DNA of 64,000 nucleotides from positions 10,560,761 to 10,624,760 of the forward strand of contig JAFMSR010000016.1 in the NCBI GenBank assembly GCA_022818135.1. The letters run 5' to 3'. Shown one piece after another: positions 32,657 through 46,066 of this stretch. This stretch comes from Saxidomus purpurata. Taxonomy: Eukaryota > Mollusca > Bivalvia > Venerida > Veneridae. The number at the start of each line of letters is the position of its first letter. The stretch's first letter is position 1. The notes under the pieces are model-generated. The model was not told where the DNA came from. It did not search any database and saw only the letters and a program-made list of their open reading frames with translations. The translations under genes and the position numbers were made by a program.

Positions 32657-32792
32657 CTTTGTAAGCCGCATCCAGCTCATCAGCATAGCCTAGAAGGTTA
32701 GTAGTTAAACCAGGAATAACAACAAAGAAATAATTGTGCAAAGAAACTCGTATTCTCTCCAAATCCTGAATGCATCTCCTTTGCGTTTCCAT
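32657..32792 (-). CDS. ApoL-like left copy, exon 1
   Basis: 45 codons plus one base, beginning METQRRCIQDLERIR; donor GTATTTTATT. The equivalent exon of the right copy (45937-46066) is two codons shorter near the start, but otherwise aligns through LTTNLLGYADELDAAYK. Confidence 0.8.
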
Positions 32793-33118
32793 ATTTGGTT
32801 GTACTGGTTTTTTCTAGGAAGTCGCGCACTGATAAACATATCACGGGTGGACTGATAAACATATCACGGGTGGTTAACTCTCCCTGCCCACCTCAAAATG
32901 TGCTGAAAGAAGTGTTTTGGATGCGAACATCCGATGTGTTGGGGTTGTGAAAAATAAAGAAGTGCAACTATCTCCTACAACATCCCACACCTCATTTGAA
33001 AAATCTGGCGTTACTTTTTATTGACTAACCGGATTGCCCTGTGACAAGAAATGGCTACTTTGTGCATGCAGTCGATTATATTTGAAAAAGCGGGATTTGG
33101 GACAAAAATTAGAACATT

Positions 33119-33425
33119 TTAAAGTGACATTATGCGCATCTTACTACACATAGTGTATTTTTGGTGACAGTTTTATACAAGCAATTTTTGGTTGCTGTTC
33201 GTTTAAATATGTTAAATTAATGATTATGCCGCATTAGTATTTGATGTTGGTGCTTTAGATATAAAAAAAATCTCCCATCAATATTTGGAAAGATATTATT
33301 TCATACTGGTAGCGTGAAGAGTTTAGTGTATTGGGTTAAAAGCTATTATTTCCTCTACCCTTTTGTACACACACCATATTCAGCTGGATTTTTACTTGAA
33401 AAAAATGCGCATGATGTCACTTTAA
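33119..33425. mobile_element. TTAA-flanked MITE, copy 2 (piggyBac-like)
   Basis: 307 bp including TTAA at both ends, with AGTGACATTATGCGCAT and ATGCGCATGATGTCACT termini. Aligns to 15824-16252, except that it lacks about 120 central bases present there. It is unshared between the duplicated segments, so it inserted after the duplication or was lost from the right copy. Confidence 0.78.
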
Positions 33426-35151
33426 CTTTGGTTATGGAGAATGAAGTTACCTGTAGAACTGTTAAGTCTACCGTTTGCATGAAATTTCGAAACAAAATAC
33501 CCAAAATTGTAGCTTCTAGAACGTTTATAACTTGGCGACAATCTCGAGTGTCCATAACTAACTGTTTACCGCGGAAATTCTGTTGTTTACTACATTTACC
33601 AGAAATAATTGGTCTAATTTCACATTTTATATTTTGTTCTTTCACTGGCATGCTAACCATATGTGTATAATGTATCAACTTTTACGGTATTGTAATGGTT
33701 TATACCTTAAGACTGATGTCTGCTGTGTGTCTGTATTGTGCGGTTAAAAGTTATATCACTCTTTTAAATGACAATATTGCGTTTTCGACAAAACCGAGAA
33801 GGAAAAGATGTTAGAAATTCTTCATTTCTCTAATTGACAGCTATGAATTAAAATATACCTGACAGAAAGGGTGGATTTTCAATTTTAGACTAGGGTAATC
33901 TAAAACGATTTTCACAGATTTTCACTATATTCCATTGGACTAAAACTATTATACAGATTCATATATTTTAGTTATAACTTTGGCAATGCTAATATTTCTG
34001 TGTTTCTTGTCCGGAGCATAACTTGAAAACTACTTGTTTGAAATCAATATAACTTCATACAATGGTCAAGCACATTGAGAGGAAGTGCAGTGCACAAGAA
34101 CCATAACTCCATCTTGACTAATTACAGAGTTATTGCTCTTTGTTACTTTTCCTTGTCCGGCACAAAGAGAGGAAGTACAGTGTTCAAGATCCATAACTCT
34201 ATCTCGACTAATTACAGAGTTATTGCCAAGAAAAATATCTGTATTTAAGTTTTTTTTGTAAGGTATTCTGTCACTACGAACTTCCTCAGTTTATAAAGCA
34301 GTCTTTCGGGGATATTAATCACATTTAGTGATCGGTCAAGTTTAAGATAATCCAACGAAACATTACATTTGAGCATACGGCAACTGTCATGGTGTATTAA
34401 TCTCATGATGCATTCCCCTTATCTATGACTTTTCCCTCTGTAAATTTCACTTGTCCTTCACTGTAAATGACAGCCGTTAAAACACCCTGTTAAACACATA
34501 GACATGAGGTGCAAGAGAAGATGCCGCACAATTTGGACTTATTTGTGACTTATTTGTTCTCCCAGGTATGGGTTTTTCTGATTCAACCATGTCGTCCTTC
34601 AAGTTTGTAAACTGGCTGAAGGGGTCCTCTTCGATTGGGGCTGGAGTGGCCGTTGATGTTGAGTTGTACATTGGCTGGCTGCGAGTCGTCAATTTTCTCT
34701 CGCAGTGGGACATTAAATTTTCCAAATTGCCAGACTAGTTAGACCCTGAGGGAGACATCCCTTCAGTAAGTTGTTGGCAGGCATGTTTTCGTTGGAAATC
34801 AGACTGTAACGGTTGGCTGAATGATGTTGATGGGTGCTGGTCGAGTGCGTGGTGCGTTGTCATGAAAAGGTCCACTTCGGAAAAACTTTCTGCTGTCGAT
34901 TTGTAGTACGATATAATTTATATATGTTTCAATTCCATATGCATACCTCCTTACAATCATGGTCTACAAGAGTTAATATCGTATACCTGTCACAAATACT
35001 TTATCCTGATTGGCCAATAGCGCTCACGTGCCGGTCTGCAAAGGTATGTGAAGACCTAGAAAATGATGTGTAGACCTGCACGGATTTCAAGACGTCATTT
35101 ATGTAACATTTTATGGTAATTTTCACTTCTTGTTATGAGGTATACGATATA

Positions 35152-35294
35152 ATAATTTTAGACTAATGTTTCGGTCAATATATAGTTTTGCGGACATGTA
35201 AAAATGATATTAACCTCGGACTTCGTCCTCTGTCAATATCACTTTTAACAGGTCCGCAAAAATATAAATTGACGTCAAAATTAGTCTATAATTG
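35152..35294. repeat. Fold-back element
   Basis: The left arm has TTTTAGACTAATG and TTTTGCGGACATGT; the right arm has GGTCCGCAAAA and AATTAGTCTATAA; the centre is GACTTCGTCC. Non-coding inverted repeat unique to the left duplicate. Confidence 0.6.
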
Positions 35295-38200
35295 TTAATT
35301 ATTGTTGATCATGATGGTCAGACTAGATCATATTGAATACATTGTTGGATTGAAAGGATGGTTTATTGTGAAAATAGATGACTTTATGATATCATCAACT
35401 TATCATGTTAAATACAGTAATGTTCCTATAATAAGACCACCCTTCAGACCGTTAAAATCTTGTCTTATTATCGATACCTTTTCACAGTGAAATTGACCAT
35501 TTGGTTCCGTAATGTTTGGTCTTAATATCGAGGTCAGTCTTAAACTCTTAATATAGGTCCGTTTTGATAGCGGAACTTTGATGTACAAACTGAACAAATC
35601 ATTGAAGTGTTTTGTTTTTGTTTTCAATAAAAATGTATCTTATATAAACAATACGAAATCACTTTGTGGGCATTCGAACCCATAAGGAGACTCAGAACCG
35701 TAGCACTGTCTTCTGTAATTACCTCCTTTTTAAAAACTGTCTCTATCGGAGCCGGTTTAATTTTGTCATTTACTAAGAAATCATTTGGACAAACATCATC
35801 TGACCAATTTCCATGAAGGTTGAATATTAAAAGTGGCCTCTGTATGGTAAACAAGGATTTTTTTTAATTTGACCGTGCGTCCTAGTTTTCGAACCAATGT
35901 GACCCAGATCGGAACTTGACATAGAAATCATTAAGACAAACATTCCGGCCAATTTTCACGATGATTGGTTCATAAGTATTGCCTGTTAATAAATATAGTG
36001 TTAACAAGCTTTATTTTATTTTGCTATGTGACCTAGTTTTTGACACCAGTTGACCCAAATTTGAACTTTGCCTGGAAATCATTTAGTAAAAACAAACTGA
36101 CCAATTTCATGATGATTGTGTAAACTAGTATTATCACTGAAGGTGATGAATACTCCTCGACCTAGACATCACTGAGACAAACATTCTGATCAGTTTTCTT
36201 GATGACTGGGAAATAAATAAATAAATTTGGCCTCTATAGTGCTTACAAGGTTTTTGTACGACTGACCTGGTGACCTAGTTTTTAACCCTTGGTGACCTAG
36301 TTTCAAACAAAACCTAGATTTCGTTAAGACAACATTCTGATCAAGTTCCATGTAGATCAGTCAGAAAATGTGGCATCTAAAGTGCTTACCATGTTTTTCT
36401 GTAATTTTACCTCATTTTAACTCTAGATGACCCAGAATCAAACTCGACCGAGAGTATTAATAATATCACATAGTTTCATTAAGAATGGACTAAAAATGTG
36501 GTCTCTGGAGTGCTTACAAAAAATTGTTAAAGAATGGACGTACTCACGAGACAGACTTTGTGACTTTGTTTTAAACTCACAATTCAATTTTTAAACCCCA
36601 TAATACCAATCAACCCCGTAATGACGGAATTAACTCAAGCTATTTCACAATGCTACTCAAACACTAACCAACTAATGCATGCTGGGTAAGTACGGACGGA
36701 TTGACGGACACCGGACACTCGTTGATCACAAGAGCTTACCCTTGAGCACTGTGTGCTCAGGTGAGCTTAAAAAGAAATGTTTCAGCATTTAATGACCGCT
36801 ACTACCGTGGATTTTCGGCAAAATGCATTCATTTTAAGGCCTCACAAAGGTTGCGCTTAAAGATAACGAAATTGCTAGACATAAATCTGTTAGCCAAGTA
36901 ATATTAGCGCTTGCACATTTCATTTTTGACATGTAATGATCGAAGAGTCAATCAAACACGAGGGCCAAGATGGCCCTATATCGCTCACCTTAATACACGT
37001 CCACTTGCCTGAGGGAAGATCACTAGACAATGTTATACCAAATAGGTTTAACTATATACGTCTATGTAAATCTAGTGATATATAATAACATATCAATCAG
37101 TATGTTAGTTGTAACTTGTGTTCTAACTTTTTTCGTCAGCTTTATTAATTTACATGCCTTACCCTAAGTTACTTACGATTTACGTTCATAAGGTCACGAG
37201 CTAACTCCGTCATGGAAAGGAATTTGTATAAGCGTTTATAATGCTTGTTTTCCAATCCATTCTTCTTGAGATTGTAAACGTGTATGTTTTGTAATATTGA
37301 ACTGAATAAATAAGTTAAAACTAAAACTAGTGATACCCCCGGGAAAGGTCAATTTTGACCCCAGGGGCATAATTTGAACAAACTTCTTATATAAGCCTAT
37401 GTAAAACTAAGTGACCCCCGGGCAAGGTGAATTTTAATCCCAGGGGCATAATTTGAACAATCTTGGTAGAGGTCCACTAGTCAATGCTACATGTCAAATA
37501 TCTAAGCTCTAGGCCTTGTGGTTCCAGAAAATCAAATTTATAGAACGGTTTAGTTGTTACATAATTCGGGTCTAATTTTAAAATAAAGACATGACTCTTT
37601 AATATAACAACTAAACCCTTATTATATGATTTGAAAAAAATTCTGATAGAGATGAAATTTCATTCAAGTTTTATGATGTCAAAATCCAATGTATTAAACG
37701 GTTACGTTGTTATACAGAGTGCTTTTATAATTCGTATTTCCCCTTATGACATTTGAGGCACTCTGATATAGATGCAGTATCTGTTAATATGATGTCACAA
37801 CCCAGACGTCATATAAACACCTTATATCAAATTTCCATTTCATGCACTGTCAATGAGAAACTATAAATTGTAGTGACGACATCATGATGGATATAAGGCA
37901 GTCATGGCTTTCCATATACAAGCCTGCTATCTACAGTAGTATATAAAGTACATAGTACTTAAGATCTGAAACATGTGCGGTACAAAGTAGCTTATCATAT
38001 CATGGTTCATGCAACATATTAAACAATTTTTTAAAGTATTTCGCACATAGGAAACTTTAAAATCTTCATAATACATGTTTGTTTTGCAAAAACCAATGTT
38101 GCTAGTAGGGAAATTATTTATAGAAAGACAATATGTGCGATCCTGCACAGCCAAGAAAGATAAATTTTATTCATATCATGTACTTTATTTTACAAATTTA

Positions 38201-40239
38201 CAAAATAATTGAAATATTTAACTAATTTCATAGTCAATATCAAAACAAGCAGTTTTTTTCTGCATTGTTTTATTTAATTTCAATTTTTTTTGTCTGTATT
38301 TCCACCATAATTATAATCTCTCTCACACTGCTCTAGAATTTTAATATAATTAGGGCGCTGTCACCTGGGTAATAAATAAAATCTCTGTGTGGGGTCCGTA
38401 CAGCAAGGTTTACCGGATAGGACTTTCTCTATCCCAAAAATGGAGTATACACTTCAGGAAAATCGTACATTCGACCAATTTACACAGTAAACTTTGCTTT
38501 ATAGATCACAATTTATAAATCAAGGTTTGCTTTGTAGATTACAAGCTTATCAAGAACTTGTACGTATGTTTATCAGTTATGTTGATTTATGGAAGGCTTA
38601 AAACCTTGGTGAACTAGTAAATTAGTTGTAATACTTTAAAAAGAATATTTAGAAATTGATACCAATATATATCATTCCATTCCATGCAGAACTCTGGTCG
38701 CTATGGCAACGGAAATGAAATTGAAAACTTTAAACAATCTTCTCAAAAATCAGAAGGCCCAGAGCTTAGGCATGTAGCATTGTCTAATGGACCTCTACAA
38801 ACTTGTTCAAATTATTACCCCTGGGTCAAAATTGATCCGACCAGGAGGGTCAAATGATTTTATATAGGGTTATATAGGGAAATCTTTAAAATTCTTCTCT
38901 AAAACCACAAGGCCTAGAGCTTAGATATTTGGCATATATCATTGCCCTAGTGACCTCTACCAAGATTGTTCAAATCATGATTGACCCTGCCCGGGGGTCA
39001 CTTGATTTTACATAGGCTTATTTAGAAACAACTTTATAACTATTATTCACTGAAACCACATTGTCTAGAGCTTAGATAGTTGGCATATAGCATTACCTTG
39101 TGGATCTCTACCAAGATTGTTCTAATCATGACCACCGGATCAAAATTGACCCTGCCAAGAGGGGTCAGTTGATTTCACATAGGCTTATATAGGGCTAAAA
39201 CCACAAGGCCCAAAGTTTGCTTACATATTTGGAATGTACCATTGTACAGTGGACCTCTTCCCGCGATGCCATTGTTGATCTTGTATTATAGCCAATGGTA
39301 TAGCCAATGGTAGGAGGTGAGCGATATAGGGCCTCCTAGGTCCTTTTGTTCAGTTAGTACCTCCAAAGTAAGAAATAAAGAATGACTTCGAATCACTCTT
39401 CTCATGACAATAGTCCTCTAGTTGTTTGTGACAAAAATATGTTTCTTTACATGAAAACATTGTGGCTAACAGGTTTTGACTTTAATTTTGTATTTTAAGA
39501 GGGTGACAAAATACCAATTTTACGATTTCTTTCAAATAGCTCATACTGATTAATACAACAGATGCCGGGAGGCCCTTTTTCCCGTGACGAGGGTCTTGTT
39601 AGAAAAATTAACGAACGCAGTAACTGCGGTTGTCAGAGTATGCCGATGTCACCGAGTGGCGAGAACTTTTAACACACACAGTAAACAGCTGAATTGTTAC
39701 ATGTCCGTTCGTCACCATCATTACTCTGTCCTTGTCGAGGCCACTGGTTGACAGTCTAGGACTGAAGTAAGGGCTTTCCTGGTAGTCCTGTCTTCACACT
39801 TGCCACTACTGGCATGAAATTTGCCTGGTACTATTTTGGCTGTGATTTATTGGGCGCGTCGATTTCCCTCTCTTCGTGGTACATAGTTATGGCTTCCAAG
39901 AAATAACTGTCTCTGGTTGTTTTACCACGGACTTTCGTTTGTTTGTTGTTGTATTTTAGTAAGATGATAGTTGTGAAGTTTGGTAGGCACATTTAATCAT
40001 GGCTTCCTTTTGGGCAGGTGCAACTGGAGAGGACTGTCTAGACTCTTCTAAGTTTTTAATTAGCGATCTTTTGCAACGTCGTGATGTGTCTCAATATCTC
40101 AACAGAGATCATCCTCTGTATGCCAATAACATCTTTGTTTGCTGAATATCTTCCAGCTTTTCTGAAGACAGACATTGCCAGGATTTACATGGTTTTTCAT
40201 CTCATCCAATTTAAAAATACTGCCGGATTCTAGGTTTCA

Positions 40240-40460
40240 CGCGTGCATATAGCACATTATACGCTGTATCATTCATTGAAACCACGTCTAGTGTGAGTGC
40301 GTGTAGCACATTATTCGCTGTATAATTCATTGAAACCACGCCCAGTGTGAGTGCGTGTAGCACATTCATTGAAACCACGCCCAGTGTGAGTGCGTGTAGC
40401 ACATTATTCGCTGTATAATTCATTGAAACCACGTCCAGTGTGAATGCGTGTAGCACAAAC
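40240..40460. repeat. Short tandem repeat (54/39-bp units)
   Basis: Four starts of CATTGAAACCACG at 40274, 40328, 40367 and 40421 give spacings of 54, 39 and 54 bases. The unit contains GTGTGAGTGCGTGTAGCACA; the short unit lacks the TTATTCGCTGTATAA part. Not present in the left duplicate. Confidence 0.8.
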
Positions 40461-43400
40461 AGTATTATCATTATTGTGTGGCTTCAATGCCTTATCAACC
40501 AGTTGTCATAATATATGTGTTGCATGTACATCGAATATGAAAACTAACATTACATCATTAGTTAAAGAAGAAGTGGCGCTGGTGGTAATCTTGAAAAATC
40601 GACTAGAATTTAAGACGGTAAATCCAATACATGTGGAGGAGCTACCTTGTATCAGTTTTGGGCTGGTCGATAAAATACAATGCCTCGTGCCCTATCCTGG
40701 ATAAAATATATCTACGTAGTCACCGGTTTGATAACAGTTTACTGGAATCCCAATTTATATTTAGATTTGGGAAATCTAGTGTGCTATTTTCGAATAGGAA
40801 TTTCCTTATTTTGTTACTAAATTTAGCTTCCTTACATTTTGTAACTTTTATCAAATGAATTTATGTCCCCAAGACTAGATCTATATGTGAATCATCTTTT
40901 TTATTTCTCTGAATATGAAATACTGCTGCACAGACGACACAGTTAATTCATTTGAAATAATGTACGATAGTAATAAAAGCAGTCGGCTTTAATTATCTTA
41001 TCTTTCGTTGTGCAACGTACTATCACTGTAGTTATTTTGTTGGAGTTTGAGAGGAACACTTATGAAATAACGATAATAAAAAAATAGAGCTTCGCTTGCC
41101 ATAAACTATTATAGTCGTCAATGAATTACTATAAAACTGACATTGCTATAATTGTTCGTGTTTTTTCTAGATATCCTTAAAATTCTACAGTTCATCTGAT
41201 TTGCTGTTCATAAACGAGATTGTTAATTTTATAAACAGACGATACAATACTTGTATAGATGGTTAGATGATTCGTTTTTAATGATATTTTCTCTTTTTTA
41301 ACGAAAATCTGTATATGAAAACAGTTTACCTGGGAAACCATATCTCTTCAGAGGTTAGCAGGGAAACCTAACTTACAACCTCGATCAATAACAGCTCACG
41401 TTTTCATCAAAATTGTGTTGTATAAGAGCAGACAGCAGACGAAAAAAGCTGCAAGATACATCAGATAAAGTACATTCAACATTACTGTAACCAAGCTAAT
41501 GTTATGATTCAACAAATTTCAAGGCCAAGTTTGTTTACAATTTGAAATCAAGTAACAAACGATTTAATTTTCATTTTTTTATAAAGGTTCCTGTGGTTAA
41601 TTCCTTTCGTAAAGGGGTCTGTGACAGTCACTGCTCTTCGCCAAAACATTGAGATTTCAAACCCGGGCGTCAAGAAAAAAATCATCCTTAGTTAAGTTGA
41701 AATGTACGCATTCGATAAACTCCACCCTATATAATACTGTCGCCTTTATGACGTCATATAGAGGTTGCCACCTTTTATAGAGCCAAATTATTTTCTGCGG
41801 CGTTGGTTGCCTGCTGTAGAAACTCAGCCAAAAAGTGCGTTTTACCTAAGAAATAAATATTAACTAAAATCAACAAATGTTTAATTAATCAGAACGTATA
41901 ACACATAACTGTGCGAAAAAACATACAGCGTCAGTGTTAGGCTACAGAAATGAGCAAGTTTCACAAGTACATACCACATGATGTTGGTCCCGATACAATG
42001 CATGTAAGGGGTGTTGGAACGTGAAATCCTGCTGCTGCTTTTTTGGGCATTGCACTTCCCTTTAATATCCTCTCCTACTGTATGCAATTTGAAGGAATTT
42101 TCTTCAATACTTTTAGATTTATGCTCCGGACAAGAAAATTGTAACAAAGGGGTAATTCAAAATTAGGCACGGTAGGGTTATGTTTTACGGCACTGCTCTT
42201 CCGCTCGGTGATGATATGTCACTGTAATTCCATTCATACTTTTGGAGTTATGCTCCGGATAAAGAAGTGGGGACGGACTGACGGACGAACGAGTCTATTT
42301 CTATATGCCCCGACTTAGTGAATTCGAGGGCATAAAAATATTAACTAATTTCAAACACTATTTAAGAAATCATGCCAAAACAAAGCAGTTTAAGTACAAA
42401 TTGCGAAATTTTCCAGGTCAAAAGATAGAAAACTTTACAAAATAAGTGGTTTATAAATTCTTAAGGACTTTGCCCTTCAGATTTGTCCATTGAGAAATCA
42501 TGGCCTGGGGACTAAAATACAAAGCATGTTTTCAAGTACAAAATTTGCCGTGGGGAATTATATTTCATCTAGCGAAAGTAGTCAAGACAGATCAGAAATT
42601 GTTTGAATGTTGTAGAACATGTTACAAAAAAAATGGTTTATAAAACTTTGGGTAAACAAGGGGTGATTAAAAAATTTCTTTTTGAAATTAATGCGCAGTT
42701 AGCTGATTAGAAGATAAGTAGCATAGGAAAAGTAATATAGATTTACAAAGTACGAGCTCATATAAGAGTTTATAGTTTGATTTTATATTCCGATTTTATT
42801 TCATTAAACTTTGTTATTTACGAACGATTAAATGCTAAATTACCTAAATTTCTTAAAAAAGTGATATTCAGAGAAGGAACTAACGTGATCAAATTACCCA
42901 TTTCAAGGACGCCGCATTTCGAGGCCCAGTAACGCACATATCTTAGAATATGTCGTAAAACATGATGATTGGTAAGCAATGTTTCGGTCTTGTCAGTACA
43001 AATAATTTCACTAGACATACCGCTTGAAGTTGTACAAGGAGATCGAATTATCTACTGGCTTAAAGATTATATAATTATTTTTCAGTAAAGTACATTTCAA
43101 AATAAAACAACTTCCCTGTACCCTTTGTGGATCATTCATTCTGGTAGTATTATGCTGAAAAGGGGGGGGTTTTTGGGGGGGCGGTCAGCCAAAAAGTTTA
43201 ATGTTTATATCTCTGTAGTCAATTGTTTTGTAAAATAGAAATATTTCTTAAAGGTGCGCACAGATGTCATAAAACATGCGCAAAATGTAAATTAGACCAT
43301 GTAAAATATCTAACAAGTTATTTGAAACTTTTTAAAAAAACTTTAATTTTATATCTGTTGTCTGAATGGCACCGTTATTGCATAGTCTGAACTATGTTTT

Positions 43401-43630
43401 AGCCAATTATTAGATACAACATGAGAATAAGTGATGAAAAAGTATACCTATCAGGGGCTTAGTATTGGGCCTATGATATAATGATTGTCATTGTACCCAT
43501 TACGAGTCACTTAAAAAACCAATCTTATTATTTTCTTGTATTATCAATTAAAATAAGTCTTGAGTTTTATGAAACTTGACAGTTCATTTTCAAAACATCT
43601 TCATAGCGTTATAAATAACTAGTTACAGGG

Positions 43631-44223
43631 TTACTGACGTAAAACAGCAATGCAATTGTCTATCATGTCATCTATTTCCTTTGCCGTCGGGCATTTATTC
43701 TTTATTTCTGCGACAATTTCTCTCATCCTCCGTGAGTCGCCATGGGCCACATTTTTGTGTAATTCAACTGAATTAGAAACCAGGAAAATCACATCAATCG
43801 GAAGAAATACGGCGCTGACAACTCCACCAGCAATATGGAAACCCTTCATTGTAGCTCCTAGGGTTCGAAATAGTGGAATTGCACCTGATGTGACATCAGC
43901 GGCCACATCAATTCCTTTCCCAAGACGGATTGCATTGATAACCGTGCTAGCAACCACATTCCACCCTAAACCAGCCGCTACTTTCCCAGAGCCAAGAACA
44001 ATATTTCTCCAAAATGCACACCAGCCGGGAAAACTTTTCTGAATACCACCAAATCGTTCCAACTCATCCGAAATTTCTTTGCATTGTTCGAGGAGTTTAT
44101 GGAAAAGCCTATCGCTTACAGCCAACTGCTCTCTAACTTTCTTTTTTGCCTGTTTTGCTTTAACAACATCAGCTATGGAGGCTCCCCCTGCTGTAATACT
44201 TCCCGCTCCACCTATAACTCCTC
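43631..44223 (-). CDS. ApoL-like right copy, exon 3
   Basis: Acceptor CACATTGCAG. Here the sequence equivalent to the left copy's G14 run reads GGGGGAGCCTCC and keeps the frame. Ends NCIAVLRQ and stop. Confidence 0.86.
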
Positions 44224-46066
44224 CTGCAATGTGCAACATGAAACTTTAGCAAAAATCGAATCTGTTCCCCTCATAGCAAAACAGATGAAAACTTTTCTAC
44301 AAATGTAAAATAAAATTAATTTTTAATAAAAAGCTCTTACATGTCTAACAAGATTCATTTGGGAAATAACTCAGGGAATTAACTGATTTAACTGAAACAA
44401 AAGCATTGACTATAATTGATGATTTCTTGTTTAAAACGAAAATGTAACAGATGGGACAAGTCAAAGGTTGATGCCTGGAATCAAGACGAATCAAATTCAG
44501 TAAACATAAAAAACTGGTTTGCTCGTTTCACTGAAAACTGGAACTTGTGACTGAAATGATTAAGTCTTGCTTCTAAACTCATTTTGTTTACCTGCTATAC
44601 ACAATCCCAAAGATGCTCCGAATGTAACAAACGATAATCCAAAACCAACAACGGCCAGCACTCCTCCTGCCACACATCCCGCTTGCCCAGAAACTTTCGA
44701 AATCTTTATATCTGAAAAAAATAGGGACGCCATTCATTAAAATAAAGAAAAAGCGTGTGCTTTATGGATCTAGTCTACACCAATATCTGTCATCCTGTGG
44801 TCTAGGATTGAAGCTTTGATAATGCCACATCATACATATTGTCGGGCAAGACATAACATTTCGGGTGGTTAACTCTCCTTACCACCGAAAAATGTGGTGA
44901 AAGAAGGAACGGTGGGGTGCGAACTTCCGAGGTGGTGGGTTTGTAAAAAATAAGCAATAAATGTTAGTAGGAGTTTTTTTAATTTTCTTTTTAAGTTATT
45001 TTGATGAAGCACTTTCCTCATTTTTGGTCCCAAATCCCGTTTTTCCTATCAATATATTTGAGATGTCATGTACGCCTGCATGTAAATATATTTGAGATGT
45101 CATGTACGACTGCATGTACAATGTAGCCATTTTTAGTCGTCACTGGAAGATCCGGCGAGTAAATAAATTAAAGTTACGCCATTTTTTTCAAATGAGGTGG
45201 TGGGTGATGTATGAGATGGTTAGGATGTGAAGGTGTTTGGGTTGTGCTATACATACTGTAGCTCTATCGACATGTAAATGACTATCAAAAGTCTGAGTGT
45301 GACGGAGATGAAATATAATTTTATTCACTGCGAACGTTGCAGCATTTTCTCCTGCGTGGTAGTATTTGTAGAATGCATGTAGGCCCGTGATTTAGATGAG
45401 AAAATTTTTCCACTAGTATTGCTTTATATCACACGTATCTAATTTCTAATTACGTGTAATGCTAGTATTGTACAACGCGAGTCGTGGTGCTAACATGCTT
45501 ACACACAGTATGTGTACGTGACCATGTTCTAAAAATAGATGTAGTAGATCGCAGGAGAGAAGCTTTGATGATTGACTATGTGCATAAAACTGGGTGAAGC
45601 CCCTGTCATAGGCATAAGCCAATTAGCGATACAAAATGACATAAGTGTTTGTGTGTATGTATGACATAACACTAGTCTCTGCTATCGTTCTTGTGAAACA
45701 ATTTGTGTATATTTCAAGGTAAAAATCTGAAACTGCTGATGTCTCTATCTATGTCTCAGGTATGAGCTACCTGTAAGGTAATAAATAAAGTAAGTTTACC
45801 TACGAAATTTACGCACACATAATTATGAATTTGAATATTTTATAATTTCTTTTAATATCGATGAAATCTGCTTGTGAACAAAATGCTACATTTGTTTTGG
45901 TTTCATCGAAAATAATACAAATGCAGAATAAAATACCTTTATAAGCTGCATCCAGCTCATCAGCATAGCCTAGAAGGTTAGTAGTTAAACAAGGAATAAT
46001 AAGAAAGAAGTAATTGTGCAAAGAAGCTCGTATTTTCTCCAAATCCTGTATGCATTTCATCTCCAT
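43631..46066 (-). CDS. Apolipoprotein-L-like protein, right copy (intact)
   Basis: Three exons on the minus strand, 46066-45937, 44711-44592 and 44223-43631, join to a 280-codon frame plus stop with GT..AG boundaries and consistent phases. No N-terminal signal peptide is obvious. Exon 1 is partly hydrophobic (YFFLIIPCLTTNLLGYADEL). Residues about 52-100 form a glycine-rich hydrophobic hairpin (GGVLAVVGFGLSFVTFGASL then IAGGVIGGAGSITAGGASIA). A charged helical segment VKAKQAKKKVREQLAVSD follows. The C-terminal half has FHIAGGVVSAVFLPIDVIFL and VELHKNVAHGDSRRMREIVA, the ApoL signature region. Membrane insertion is known for vertebrate ApoL; function in bivalves is unknown. An in-frame TAA lies 12 bases before the ATG, supporting this start. 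Lies in the right half of a tandem segmental duplication. Confidence 0.85.
44592..44711 (-). CDS. ApoL-like right copy, exon 2
   Basis: 120 bases, acceptor TTTTTTTCAG, donor GTAAACAAAA. Encodes the first hydrophobic glycine-rich stretch, from IKISKVSGQAGCVAGG to LGLCIA. Confidence 0.86.
45937..46066 (-). CDS. ApoL-like right copy, exon 1
   Basis: 43 codons plus one base from MEMKCIQDLEKIRASLHNYF to DELDAAYK; donor GTATTTTATT, identical to the left copy. Confidence 0.82.

Larger units (their letters stand above)
29465..32792 (-). pseudogene. Apolipoprotein-L-like gene, left copy, frame-broken
   Basis: Three exons on the minus strand: 32792-32657, 31457-31338 and 30064-29465. Splice phases match the intact copy at 43631-46066. 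ApoL family members are amphipathic helical, membrane-associating proteins, and bivalves carry many of unknown role. Exon 1 has YADELDAAYK, exon 2 a glycine-rich hydrophobic hairpin (CVVGGVLAAVGFGLSF), and exon 3 a second hydrophobic region, AGGVVGAVFLPIDLGLLV and the NSVELHKNEAHGDSKRIREI tail typical of ApoL. In exon 3 a run of 14 G (minus strand, 30016-30029) puts the frame out by one base relative to the other copy; downstream codons are open for 164 residues. This may be a homopolymer consensus error, a length polymorphism or a true lesion. In-frame TAG 24 bases before the ATG. Confidence 0.8.
25530..36970. repeat. Segmental duplication, left copy
   Basis: Shares ordered, diverged blocks with 37540-47750. 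Pairs include 25735-25860 with 37820-37930, 26030-27100 with 38630-39900, 28740-29100 with 41180-41580, 29450-30090 with 43615-44250, 31338-31457 with 44592-44711, 32657-32800 with 45937-46070, 34470-34620 with 46310-46460, and 35390-36970 with 46475-47740. Coding blocks are the most similar. Unshared insertions, including the TTAA MITE at 33119, separate the blocks. Confidence 0.8.

Noticed and set aside
34477..34725. 82-codon minus-strand frame beginning MENLMSHCERKL
   Set aside because: Only part is retained in the right duplicate (46310-46460), where the frame is not kept, and no domain is recognised. Probably repeat-derived.
35624..35854. 76-codon minus-strand frame conserved at 46686-46913
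   Set aside because: Similarity reflects the segmental duplication; differences are not concentrated at third positions by eye, and no domain or splice context is seen.
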